From: Verrucomicrobiaceae bacterium
GTDB taxonomy: Bacteria > Verrucomicrobiota > Verrucomicrobiia > Verrucomicrobiales > Akkermansiaceae
Length of the DNA stretch: 33,388 nt
Assembly (NCBI GenBank): GCA_027487355.1
Contig: JAIYDT010000492.1
Span: 1 to 33,388 of the forward strand
Direction of reading: 5' to 3'
Shown: positions 1 through 8,680 of the stretch, piece after piece
How the letters are laid out: every line of letters begins with the position of its first letter
Position numbering within the stretch: position 1 is the stretch's first letter
The notes under the pieces: generated by a model
Databases searched by the model: none
What the model saw: only the letters and a program-made list of their open reading frames with translations
What the model was told of the DNA's origin: nothing
Position numbers and translations under genes: made by a program

Positions 1-94
1 CCCGGATGAGAGTTGTCGGCCCGTTAGACTAAACGGTCGGCTCGTCAGAAGCTGGATTCTCATCCTCTTCCGTTGGGCCGTGACAGGCTGGAAA

Positions 95-110
95 CCCTTA
101 CGTGTAAGGG
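95..110. promoter_or_regulatory. Inverted repeat CCCTTAC-GT-GTAAGGG, candidate operator or hairpin
   Basis: 7-bp arms with 2-nt centre, upstream of the SD-preceded start of the HTH gene at 163. Confidence 0.35.
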
Positions 111-162
111 TCGGCCGAAAAATCTTTGCCGATTTTCAAAAACGGCTTGGGGAGGTGCTAGG

Positions 163-471
163 ATGAGGCTCATGAATGGGCGAACTCATGAGCAGATGGA
201 CTTTTTTCCCCGGATGTCCTGGGAGGAGGATCGGCACCTGACTGTGCCTGGATCTGATCAGAAGCTGCGCCGGTGGGGCAGTGTGTCGAAAGCGCGGCGG
301 ATGCTGGACAACTGTGACCGGAAGGTGATTTACAGTCTGATCGAGCTGGGAGCGCTGCGTGCCTACAAGCTCAATCCGGAGGCCAAGAATTGTCATTGGC
401 GGATCGATCTGCTGAGCGTGTGGGATCACAAGCAGAAGCAGATGCGAGCGCGGCAGGTGATGGTGAAGTAG
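163..471 (+). CDS. Small helix-turn-helix (excisionase/MerR-like) protein
   Basis: ATG at 163 preceded by GGAGGT (150-155); WGSVSKARRMLDNCDRKVIYSLIELGALRAYKLNP resembles HTH_17; ORF track start 73 is probably too early. Confidence 0.6.
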   Translation: MRLMNGRTHEQMDFFPRMSWEEDRHLTVPGSDQKLRRWGSVSKARRMLDNCDRKVIYSLIELGALRAYKLNPEAKNCHWRIDLLSVWDHKQKQMRARQVMVK

Positions 472-544
472 GGGTGAGTGGAGGTGAGTGGAGTCAAGCG
501 TGTGGGGAATGAGCGCATGGTGTGCGCCTCGACCACGCCACTCC

Positions 545-1042
545 ATGAACGATCCGATTCGATCCCTCCTCCGCCATCTCCTGACCTGGTTCGCCGGTCT
601 GGGAGCCTTCCTGTTTTCCCACGGCCTGATCGCCGAGGGTGATGTGCAAGCGGTCAATCAGGACGGGGCCACTCTTGGCGCGGCCGTGGTGGCAATCCTG
701 ACGGTGGTGATCACTCGGGGGCTGATGGGTCTGCTGGGCAATCGCTTCCCTGCCCTTTCGAAGTTTCTAGGAGGTCAAGGAACGGTTCAATCCTTGCTCC
801 TGGTCTGCACGGTGACAGCGTTGATCCTGGCTGGTGGTGCGCTGTCATCGTGCTCCTTTTTGGACGACTACGAGCTGAAGGGCTCCGCCTACGTGGGTGG
901 GCGTGACGCCAAGGCGGGTCTGAAGTTTGAGGACGGCAACGCGCTCCCGTTCGGGAGGTTCTCCATGCGTGATCGTGAGACAGGCCAGGTGACCGGCTCC
1001 GCCGTGATCGAGGCCCGCAAGCGTGTCCACGCAGATAAATGA
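545..1042 (+). CDS. Membrane protein with hydrophobic segments and internal lipobox-like LSSC
   Basis: In-frame ATG 545; hydrophobic stretches AVVAILTVVITRGLMGLL and LLLVCTVTALILAGGALSSC; lies in lysis module. Confidence 0.55.
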   Translation: MNDPIRSLLRHLLTWFAGLGAFLFSHGLIAEGDVQAVNQDGATLGAAVVAILTVVITRGLMGLLGNRFPALSKFLGGQGTVQSLLLVCTVTALILAGGALSSCSFLDDYELKGSAYVGGRDAKAGLKFEDGNALPFGRFSMRDRETGQVTGSAVIEARKRVHADK

Positions 1043-1103
1043 ACCAGCGGGGGCCTGAGCGATCGCCAGCGCGACGCATGGAAGGCCCTGCCTCCTCTCC
1101 TTT

Positions 1104-1142
1104 CGAAGTCCCAAGTTCCAAACGCCAAGTTCCAACGAAGAC
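1104..1142 (+). repeat. Class I leader repeat (AAGTTCCAA type)
   Basis: cgaagtcccaagttccaaacgccaagttccaacgaagac directly before ATG 1143. Confidence 0.8.
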
Positions 1143-1310
1143 ATGCTCGCGATGCTCGATATCTCCAATCCGCTGATCGGCGTGGGCATCGGCCTGCTGC
1201 TGATGGTCTGCATGCTGGTAGCGATCGCCGGGCTGTTGGTCCGAGCGGTGGACCGGACGCAGGGGATCGAAGGGGAGCGCAAAGACCACGACTGCCACGG
1301 CCATGAGTAA
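1143..1310 (+). CDS. 55-aa single-TM protein, candidate holin (not in ORF track)
   Basis: Reads MLAMLDISNPLIGVGIGLLLMVCMLVAIAGLLVRAVDRTQGIEGERKDHDCHGHE*; overlaps endolysin start as ATGAGTAA. Confidence 0.7.
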   Translation: MLAMLDISNPLIGVGIGLLLMVCMLVAIAGLLVRAVDRTQGIEGERKDHDCHGHE

Positions 1311-1821
1311 GCTGACCATTCCAGAGGCCGTGGCCCGATTCGCTGAGAGCCGGATCGGAGTCCGCGAAAGCGGCGGAGCCAACAAAGGCGAACGGCTCCA
1401 GGAGTTTTTCGACTCCGACTCCTACGATCCGAATGGGCCGCGTCCTGGTGACGATGGTTACGCCTGGTGCGCAGCATTTGTTTGCTGGGCGGTGTATCAA
1501 GCGGTGCGCGACCGCAAGATCGCCTTCAAACGTCCAACCACTCCCGGTGCCTGGGATTACGAGAGATGGGCACGAGAGCAATCCAAGGGCGTGGACCTTC
1601 GCAAGCCGCATTCTGGAGACATTCGGCGAGGTGACATAGTCGTTTTCGGTTTCTCACACATTGGCATCGCAGTCTCGGATGCCAAGAACGGCATGGTCCG
1701 CACCGTCGAGGGCAACACCAACGCCTCGGGTGGGCGTGAAGGCGATGGAGTTTACGAGAGGATCCGTCCGTTGGTCAGCATCCGCAGCCGGATTCGCTTT
1801 GTGGAAGGAGGAGAGCTGTGA
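1303..1821 (+). CDS. CHAP-type endolysin
   Basis: GDDGYAWCAAFVCWAVYQA Cys motif and GDIVVFGFSHIGIAV His motif. Confidence 0.8.
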   Translation: MSKLTIPEAVARFAESRIGVRESGGANKGERLQEFFDSDSYDPNGPRPGDDGYAWCAAFVCWAVYQAVRDRKIAFKRPTTPGAWDYERWAREQSKGVDLRKPHSGDIRRGDIVVFGFSHIGIAVSDAKNGMVRTVEGNTNASGGREGDGVYERIRPLVSIRSRIRFVEGGEL

Positions 1822-2048
1822 AGGCCCCTCTCTCAACCACTCCAGCGGAGGCAGGCGAGACCGTCTTTGACAAAGCGGTCCGGGCGGATGACCTGGTCGA
1901 GTTCCTGAAGGATCTCTCCGGCCCATCGTTGCGGGATCTCTGCGGCTGGCTGGCGCGGGGTGGATGGATCAGTGGCATTCGAGGCCGCGTCCACTCGTTC
2001 GCGATCTATGAAGCCGCTCAGCGGTTCCTGAAAGGAGGGTCCAAGTGA
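1818..2048 (+). CDS. Small phage protein, unknown function
   Basis: GTG start overlaps upstream TGA; SD GGAGGAG upstream. Confidence 0.55.
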   Translation: MKAPLSTTPAEAGETVFDKAVRADDLVEFLKDLSGPSLRDLCGWLARGGWISGIRGRVHSFAIYEAAQRFLKGGSK

Positions 2049-2473
2049 TGGCCCTGGTGATCGCGGAGTTGATGATGGCGGACGTAAGCGGCGAGTCCGC
2101 GAAGTTCACAGCGGAGGAGCTGGGCAAGTGGGTGGCGATCCTGCTGTTCGTGACAGGCGGAGGCCTGGGCATCCGGAAGCTGCTTCAGAAGCCGGTGCCG
2201 GTGCGTGATCCGCTGACGGTGCAGGACATTTCCCCACCGGCTACCAAGGACGAGTTGGCGGAGGTGAAGGAAGACATCGACGCCCGGCTGGTGAAGATCG
2301 AGGCGGCGATGGACGAGCAGCGCCGTGTGGCGCGTGAGTCGCAGAGCAACGTCCACCGCCGGATCGACACCGTGGCCACGACGTTGGCGGAGGTGAAGGG
2401 GGAGCTGACCCAAATCAACAGCAACGTGCGAACGCTCTTGGAGCGATCCCTCAACAAACCTACCGGACGATGA
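2045..2473 (+). CDS. TM plus coiled-coil protein (spanin-like topology)
   Basis: Overlapping start; WVAILLFVTGGGLGI TM then long charged helical region; SD GGAGGG upstream. Confidence 0.55.
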   Translation: MMALVIAELMMADVSGESAKFTAEELGKWVAILLFVTGGGLGIRKLLQKPVPVRDPLTVQDISPPATKDELAEVKEDIDARLVKIEAAMDEQRRVARESQSNVHRRIDTVATTLAEVKGELTQINSNVRTLLERSLNKPTGR

Positions 2474-2703
2474 CTCCCGAACTGCACATCCTTGAAATCC
2501 TTCAGCTCTGCCATCCACGCGGACTGCGTGAGCCCGTGCTGGGCAGCGAGCTGCGCGTGCGTGGCGTCACGCTGTCTGTGAGCGATCAGGCCCGGCATGT
2601 CCGGAACCTGGAGAGCAAGCACCAGGTCACGGTGACGGCCGGTGAGGATTACACGCTGATCAAAATCACTCCGGAGGGACTGAGCCGACTCGCAGAACAA
2701 TGA
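2470..2703 (+). CDS. Winged-helix-like phage protein (Mu gp26 position)
   Basis: ATGA coupling; HILEILQLCHPRGL...LEVDQARHVRNLE-type wHTH composition. Confidence 0.45.
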   Translation: MTPELHILEILQLCHPRGLREPVLGSELRVRGVTLSVSDQARHVRNLESKHQVTVTAGEDYTLIKITPEGLSRLAEQ

Positions 2704-3239
2704 TCCGGAAGCGCAAAGCCAGGGGCGATAGCAAGCTCGACAAGCTCAAACCCGAAAGCCGGGTTTTGGAGCTGCGCGACTTGTTGCTCGCAGGCGCGAC
2801 CTACAAGGAGGCGAAGGCCTGGCTGTTGGAAACGTGCAACACGACCACGACCGGCGATGCGCTGATGCACTTCTGGCACCGTCATTGCCAGCCAATCAAG
2901 GATGAGGAGATGAGTCTGGCCGCCGCTGCCGCCGAGGGTCTGGTGGACCGGGCCGGTGCAGTGGACTGGGACACGGCGATCACCGAGTTCATGAAGCAGA
3001 CGACCTTCGAGATCATCAGTGGTCAGGAAGTCGATGCGAAGACGAAGGCGATCTATGCGCGGAACTGGGTCAAGCTGAAGGAGAGCAATCAAGCCGCCGC
3101 GAAGGCGAGGGAGTTCGTGCGTTCCAAGGAGGAGGCGGGGATCGATGCGCTGTTGGATGCCGTGAAGGGCGACAAGCAAGCAGAGGATCTGCTGCGCCAG
3201 CTCAATGAGCGCCTGGCCAAGAAGGGAGGTGCCGCGTGA
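2700..3239 (+). CDS. DUF3486 / Mu gp27-like protein (probable small terminase)
   Basis: RKRKARGDSKLDKLKPESR..LRDLLLAGATYKEAKAWL; position immediately upstream of large terminase. Confidence 0.65.
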   Translation: MIRKRKARGDSKLDKLKPESRVLELRDLLLAGATYKEAKAWLLETCNTTTTGDALMHFWHRHCQPIKDEEMSLAAAAAEGLVDRAGAVDWDTAITEFMKQTTFEIISGQEVDAKTKAIYARNWVKLKESNQAAAKAREFVRSKEEAGIDALLDAVKGDKQAEDLLRQLNERLAKKGGAA

Positions 3240-5245
3240 TCAAGCAGCGTGGTGCCGTGGCGAGATTGAGCGAGAAGCTCTCCGGATCGTCCAACGGAGC
3301 AGCTCCAAAGGTGGCGTCGTTCCGTGAGTTCCTTGAGCGTCATGCCAAGGTGAAGACTCCCGGTGGTGAGTATGTGCAGTACTCGCTGGTCGGTCGTGAG
3401 GCCCTTATCCCGATTGTCGAGACCTTTGATCTGGTGCTGGGATCTCACACAGGCGAACCGCTGCCTGACTCGACCATTGACCTCTGCGGCGGTGCTCAGT
3501 TTGGGAAAACGATTCTAGCCCTTAACTTTGGGATGTATCTCACGGCCTGCCAGTTCAGGAACTGGGGCTATTACCTTCCCGACGATGATCTGGTGGAGGG
3601 CATCGTTGACGCCAAACTTCGCCCGGATGTGATCGAACAGATCGACTGGCTCGGTCCTCTGATGCAGGTCGGCAAGATGGATGACAAGCGAGGCCGGTCC
3701 GTCAACCGCAAGGGCGCGTTCCAGGTCAGCGACGGCAAGCGCAAAGCTCAGGGCATGATCCGTGGCATGGGCAAGATTCCGACGTCATTCTCGATGGATG
3801 CCGTGATGGAAGACGAGAAGGACGACATTCCGGCGAAGCGGTCCAAGTATCTCACCGGCCGTATGACGGCCTCCGATCTGCGACTGCGGTCGTCGATCGG
3901 CACGCAGCGTCTCCATGCAGCGGGACAGCAGAAGCAGTGGGAGGATGGCTCCCAGGGCATTTACGTTTTCGATGTCGGCGGGGATCGCACGATCAACCTT
4001 GAGGAGAATTGGCCAGCCTGCTGCCGCCTGGCGGTGGATGGGAAGCCATCGCCGACCGATCCAAAGCTGACCAATGCCGGAGAGTTCCGGGATGACAAGG
4101 GAAACGCGTGGCCCTATCAGCCAGGTGCGAACTACTACTTCGCCGATCCAGATACGGGTCATGTGATCGACCGGAGCCAGCCGATCCTGAAGCATTTGAA
4201 GCCTGAGCGGATCAAGCTGCGCAAGTGGTCGTTCCGGATCTCGCAATTCGCGATCGGCGCGATGCCGATCAATCAGTTCGTCTCCCGGTGGCAGGACGCC
4301 ATCAAGGATCCGGAGATGATGGTTGTGTTCCGTTGCGATGTGATGGCGCTGCCATCGAACGTCGAGCAGGCGATCAATCCCGAGGTCATTCTCCGGGCCC
4401 GCACAGTGGAAGCGCCGTTTGATCTATCATTGGCTCCGGCCGCCGTTCCTCGCTTCGGTGGGATGGACACGGGCAACCGTTGCTGGTTCGTGAGCCGAGA
4501 CGTTTTCAGCGATGCAAGGAAACGCATCAACTGGGCGGAGCAGATCCCGCTTTCGCAGATGGTCGCCCGCGCCGAGTCGCTGTTCTACAAGCTCGGCCTG
4601 AGCTGCCTCTCGATCGATGCCAACCCGGCGGTCAATCAGGCGATCGCCCTTTGCTACAAGCTCAACGGCCTGGAAGATATCGACTGGCTGCCGTTCAATG
4701 GAAAGCCAGATGAGGCCCGCCTCCAGTTCCCTGGTGGACTGACATGGAACGGGGCCAGCAAGCGCTGGGAAGGCCTACGCTGTTTCGTGGTGGAGTTCTC
4801 GGTGAAGCAAGGCGGCGGCATCGTCCACAAGCTGGGCATCGATCCCCAGGGCGGGTTCAACAAGTTCTACCCGGTGATTCGCTGCAACCGCTTCGAGTCG
4901 ATTGACCGGGTGGTGAATGAGTTCCTCACACCCGCTGAGAACGTCATCCGGGTAGTGGATGGCAAGCTGCTCGAAGAGCCGGTGATGCGCCTGCCTCGAA
5001 AGGAGACTGGCTGCCTTCCGATCGTCGAGACCTTAGAAGCCCATCTCATCACCGGATCGAAGCGTGACAAGGGCAGCGACGGCGAGGCCTCCGACTACGT
5101 CGATAAATGCGAGAACCACCTGATGCTCGGCAATGCCTACTCGGCACTGTCGGAGCTGATCGGCGGGCATGCGGTGGTCGCTGCCCCGATCGAATCAGAG
5201 ACCATTGAACGCCCTCGTCGGGACCGTGGAAGGAGGGCGCTGTGA
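3236..5245 (+). CDS. Phage terminase large subunit (Mu gp28/GpA-like)
   Basis: Walker A-like CGGAQFGKTILALNFG; acidic MDAVMEDEKDDIP; FGGMDTGNRCW nuclease-like segment; 669 aa. Confidence 0.8.
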   Translation: MIKQRGAVARLSEKLSGSSNGAAPKVASFREFLERHAKVKTPGGEYVQYSLVGREALIPIVETFDLVLGSHTGEPLPDSTIDLCGGAQFGKTILALNFGMYLTACQFRNWGYYLPDDDLVEGIVDAKLRPDVIEQIDWLGPLMQVGKMDDKRGRSVNRKGAFQVSDGKRKAQGMIRGMGKIPTSFSMDAVMEDEKDDIPAKRSKYLTGRMTASDLRLRSSIGTQRLHAAGQQKQWEDGSQGIYVFDVGGDRTINLEENWPACCRLAVDGKPSPTDPKLTNAGEFRDDKGNAWPYQPGANYYFADPDTGHVIDRSQPILKHLKPERIKLRKWSFRISQFAIGAMPINQFVSRWQDAIKDPEMMVVFRCDVMALPSNVEQAINPEVILRARTVEAPFDLSLAPAAVPRFGGMDTGNRCWFVSRDVFSDARKRINWAEQIPLSQMVARAESLFYKLGLSCLSIDANPAVNQAIALCYKLNGLEDIDWLPFNGKPDEARLQFPGGLTWNGASKRWEGLRCFVVEFSVKQGGGIVHKLGIDPQGGFNKFYPVIRCNRFESIDRVVNEFLTPAENVIRVVDGKLLEEPVMRLPRKETGCLPIVETLEAHLITGSKRDKGSDGEASDYVDKCENHLMLGNAYSALSELIGGHAVVAAPIESETIERPRRDRGRRAL

Positions 5246-5411
5246 TCACTCAATTCTCCTGTATGGCGGCGAGCGTCTCTGAGGCGATTTGCAGGGGGGG
5301 TCATGCGAAATGGCTCCATGTGGCCTCAGTCGGCCAGAAAACGCCCTGCGTGGGGTCTGCGGTCAATTCCCGGCGCAATTTTAGGCCTTTCACCAATCCA
5401 ATTTCACTCTG

Positions 5412-7403
5412 ATGGCACCCAAAGCTCAAAAGACCCCGGATCCTGTGTTCGGAGCCGACTCAATCAAGTCGGCTCGCCGGGCACGCTACAACCCGCTCCG
5501 GACTCTGACGCCTGAGACCCTGACCAGGGCTCTCGACGCGTTCGAGTATGGTGACCTGCGTGAGTTCGCCTTGTTGGCCGAAGTGGTCGCGGATCGGGAT
5601 GACACCTTGAAATCGGTGAAGCCGAAACGCGAGAAGGCCACGGCCGCCCGCGAGTGGAAGGTGCTGAAGCGGGACAAGTCCCCCGAGGCGGAAAAGCATC
5701 AGGAGATCCTGAAGGCGTTCTGGGACAATGTCCGCGCCGAGAATGCCTATGACCGCAACGAGCGCGGGGGCATGGGACGCCTGATCAAGCAGATGATGAC
5801 CTCCGTCTCGTATCGCTACGCGGTGCATCACATCGTGTGGCGGCCGGAGCCGGGCCGCCTCCGGGCGACGTTCGAGTTCGTGCCACTGTGGTTCTTTGAG
5901 AATCGTGAAGGCCGGCTGCGGTTCATCCGCGATGGCGTCGGCGTGATCGGTGAGGAAATGGACCCGAGCGAGTGGATGGTCACCTATGGCGATGGTCTGA
6001 TGATCGCCTGCCTCATTGATTACCTGGGCAAGAAGTTCTGCACCCAGGACTGGCTGGCATTTTCTGAGAAGTTTTCGATGCCGGGTGTGCTCGGTCGGGT
6101 GAGCGCGGGCAAGGACACGCCAGCCGGGAAGGCAATGAAGTCTGCCGTCGAATCCTTCGGTCAGGATTTCTCCGCCGTGGTCTATGGTGACGACGGCACG
6201 GCCAAGATTGAGCTGATCCAGCCGAATGGTTCACCGACCGCGATGCCGATGCCTGCATTCATCGAGCGGGCCGACCGCAAGATGGCTGCACTCTATCGCG
6301 GAGCCGACCTCAGCTCGATGTCGAGCAAGGACGGCGAGGGCACGGGTGCCAGCCTCCAATCGGACGAGACCGACACGCTGGAAGCCGATGACTGCATGAC
6401 GATCTCTGAGACCTTGCAGGAGGTCGAGCGCGAGGTCATCCGCTGGCACTTCGGTGAAGGGGTGGAACCGCTGGCTTACATCGAGGTGCAGCCGCCGGTG
6501 CGAGTGGACAAGAAGTTCATCCTGGAGGCGGTCACCGCCCTTCAGAAGCTGGGTGTTCGCTTGTCCGTTCAAGAGATTTTGGAAGCTCTTGGCTTTTCCG
6601 AAGCGGATGCCGGTGATGTGGCGCTCGGGGAGACACAAGACATCAAGATTCAAGACTCAAGACAAGATCCTGTGGCGAACGCGGCTCAGCCGGGTGCGAT
6701 GAATGAGCTGATCGACTCTCTCCAGGCGGATCTGCAACCACTGGGCAGGGCTCTCGAAGGTGCCTTGATGGCGGATGATTTCCCAGCGATGCAGACCGCG
6801 CTGCGGATGATCTCCGAACGCATGCCGGAGTTCATGGACTCCCAGTTGCTGGCGGCCGCGATCGGTGATGAGCTGGTGGCGGCTTTCACGGGTGGGGTCA
6901 CTGCGAACGCTTTCGATCCTTCCCAGTCCCGCGACATCCGTGGCCGCTGGTCTGAGGGTGGCGGCGGCGGATCTTCATCCGGAGATTGGAAATCGAACGG
7001 CCTGTTGCCAGGTGCCAAGATCGTGCCGGATGAAGGCCATGCTCCGGTGCCTTCCTACAAGGCGGCGGCGAGGCTGATGCAGGGGGAGACCGTTCTCGAT
7101 GACCGCTCATCCCCTGTGCTCTTCAATGATGAGCTGATGGATCATTGGAGCGACAAACCGCGACAGGAGATCAAGAAGCGTCTCAGTGAGCTGGATGACG
7201 CGGTGGGCGCGGTGAAGAACCCCCACGAAGTTTGGCAGAAGGCCAACCAGACAGTCTATCTCAGGAAATACAGCGGCAACGGCCCTGTGCGTTGGATGGC
7301 TGTGTATGTCCCGAACGGGAAGGGCCGGACCTACTATTCCTCGGATCGAATCAACAAAGCGGACGAATCCTTCAGGCAGGGGAAGCTCCTGCGAACCAGA
7401 TGA
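5412..7403 (+). CDS. DUF935 (Mu gp29-like) portal with C-terminal PBECR-type nuclease-like domain
   Basis: AREWKVLKRDKSPEAEKHQ..IVWRPEPGRLRATFEFVPLWFFENREGRLR; C-term SRDIRGRWSEGGGGGSSS linker then VKNPHEVW..YLRKYSG..WMAVYVPNGKGRTYYSS. Confidence 0.75.
   Translation: MAPKAQKTPDPVFGADSIKSARRARYNPLRTLTPETLTRALDAFEYGDLREFALLAEVVADRDDTLKSVKPKREKATAAREWKVLKRDKSPEAEKHQEILKAFWDNVRAENAYDRNERGGMGRLIKQMMTSVSYRYAVHHIVWRPEPGRLRATFEFVPLWFFENREGRLRFIRDGVGVIGEEMDPSEWMVTYGDGLMIACLIDYLGKKFCTQDWLAFSEKFSMPGVLGRVSAGKDTPAGKAMKSAVESFGQDFSAVVYGDDGTAKIELIQPNGSPTAMPMPAFIERADRKMAALYRGADLSSMSSKDGEGTGASLQSDETDTLEADDCMTISETLQEVEREVIRWHFGEGVEPLAYIEVQPPVRVDKKFILEAVTALQKLGVRLSVQEILEALGFSEADAGDVALGETQDIKIQDSRQDPVANAAQPGAMNELIDSLQADLQPLGRALEGALMADDFPAMQTALRMISERMPEFMDSQLLAAAIGDELVAAFTGGVTANAFDPSQSRDIRGRWSEGGGGGSSSGDWKSNGLLPGAKIVPDEGHAPVPSYKAAARLMQGETVLDDRSSPVLFNDELMDHWSDKPRQEIKKRLSELDDAVGAVKNPHEVWQKANQTVYLRKYSGNGPVRWMAVYVPNGKGRTYYSSDRINKADESFRQGKLLRTR
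6635..6666 (+). repeat. Class III short-period repeat inside portal CDS
   Basis: acaagacatcaagattcaagactcaagacaag, translated DIKIQDSRQD. Confidence 0.65.
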
Positions 7404-7408
7404 AAAAT

Positions 7409-7440
7409 CGCCGGACCACGGGGAGACCGCCCGTGCGGCG
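7409..7440 (+). other. GC-rich stem-loop between portal and protease genes
   Basis: CGCC/GGCG and CACGGG/CCCGTG pairing around gagaccg, 5 nt after portal stop; no following T-tract. Confidence 0.5.
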
Positions 7441-7498
7441 CTAACGGCTGACTTATGAGCGGCTCCTCAGTCAACCAAGCTGTGAATCAACCATTACC

Positions 7499-8632
7499 AT
7501 GAAACCAAATCTCTTCAACTTCCTTTTCCGCCGCCGTGATGTGGCCATCAACTCCGGCAAAGTCCGCGCCATCGGCGTCATTGCAAATGCCGCTGCCCTC
7601 AGCGGTGGCGAGTGGGAATTGATCGCTCCCTACGGCGATTTCCCGACTGCCGACAAAAAGAAGATCCAGCGATTCACCAAGGCTGAGGCCGATCAGATGG
7701 TCGCGACCTTCAACTCAGTCTTCCACAAGCTCGGCACTCTGTTCCGTGGCGTGCCGATCTTCCACGGCCATCCGGACGTCGATCCGAAGAACTGGCCCGA
7801 TGATCGTCGCCTCGGAAAGGTGACCGCTCTCGAAGCCCGTGCAGACGGCCTCTATGGCAAGCCGGAATACAACGCCCTGGGCGAGCAAAACAAGACTGAG
7901 GGCTGGTGGGTCTATCCCTCGCCCGCATGGCTCTTCCCGCGCACGGCCGCCAACGTAATCCAGCCCGACGAGCTGCTGTCCATCGGCCTGGTGAACACGC
8001 CGAACATCCCCGGCTCCGTGCCGTGGTCGCAGAACTCCGGTGAACCGCTGCCGGAGGACGAACCCGAATCTCCCACGTCTGAAACCGACACCATCATGAA
8101 AGAAAAACTGTGTGCCCTCCTGGGCCTCGATCCCGCGACTGCCACCGACGATGAAGTCGTCGCCGCCGTCACCACCATGAAGTCCGACGCTGCCGCGAAA
8201 GCGACGGCTGAGGAGAACGCCCGCCTCGCCACCGATGCAAAGAAGACGGCAGAGACTACTGCCGCCAATTCACGCAAGGTTGGTGCCGATGCGATCGCCG
8301 CCGTTGCCATCAAGGCAGGCAAGCTGACCGAAGCTGACCGCGAGGCCACCGTGAACAGCCTGATCGCTCCGGGTGCGGACATGGTCGCCCTGGCCACTGC
8401 CATCGGTGAAAAGAAGCCGACCCTCAACACCGGCGCGCTCGAAATCGGCGGTCGCAAGGTGGCGATCAGCAACAGCCGGGAACGCGCCGCCGCGATCCAG
8501 GTCGAAGTCAACAGCCGCATGCAGTCAAGGGGCCTGTCCTACGACGATGCTTATCGCTCGGTCGAAACGGATCCGCAGTTCAGCCAGCTCTTCGCGGCGA
8601 TGAAGAAGCCGGGCGAAGAAGGTGCCGAGTGA
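7499..8632 (+). CDS. Mu I-like phage protease with C-terminal scaffold region
   Basis: GVPIFHGHPDVDPKNWPDDRRLGKVTALEARADGLYGKPEYNALGE..GWWVYPSPAWLF; Ala/Lys/Glu-rich C-terminus. Confidence 0.75.
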   Translation: MKPNLFNFLFRRRDVAINSGKVRAIGVIANAAALSGGEWELIAPYGDFPTADKKKIQRFTKAEADQMVATFNSVFHKLGTLFRGVPIFHGHPDVDPKNWPDDRRLGKVTALEARADGLYGKPEYNALGEQNKTEGWWVYPSPAWLFPRTAANVIQPDELLSIGLVNTPNIPGSVPWSQNSGEPLPEDEPESPTSETDTIMKEKLCALLGLDPATATDDEVVAAVTTMKSDAAAKATAEENARLATDAKKTAETTAANSRKVGADAIAAVAIKAGKLTEADREATVNSLIAPGADMVALATAIGEKKPTLNTGALEIGGRKVAISNSRERAAAIQVEVNSRMQSRGLSYDDAYRSVETDPQFSQLFAAMKKPGEEGAE

Positions 8633-8640
8633 GTTTTGGG

Positions 8641-8673
8641 AAATCCTAAGCACTAAACTCTAAACTCGAAAGA
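8641..8673 (+). repeat. Class II leader repeat (AAACTCTAAACTCGAAA type)
   Basis: aaatcctaagcactaaactctaaactcgaaaga before ATG 8681. Confidence 0.8.
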
Positions 8674-8680
8674 TAGACTC

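Noticed and set aside
1-80. tRNA gene as prophage attachment site
   Set aside because: No T-loop GTTCRA or CCA-adjacent acceptor; the fold has only two inner arms and phage genes begin immediately, so the left end is not here.
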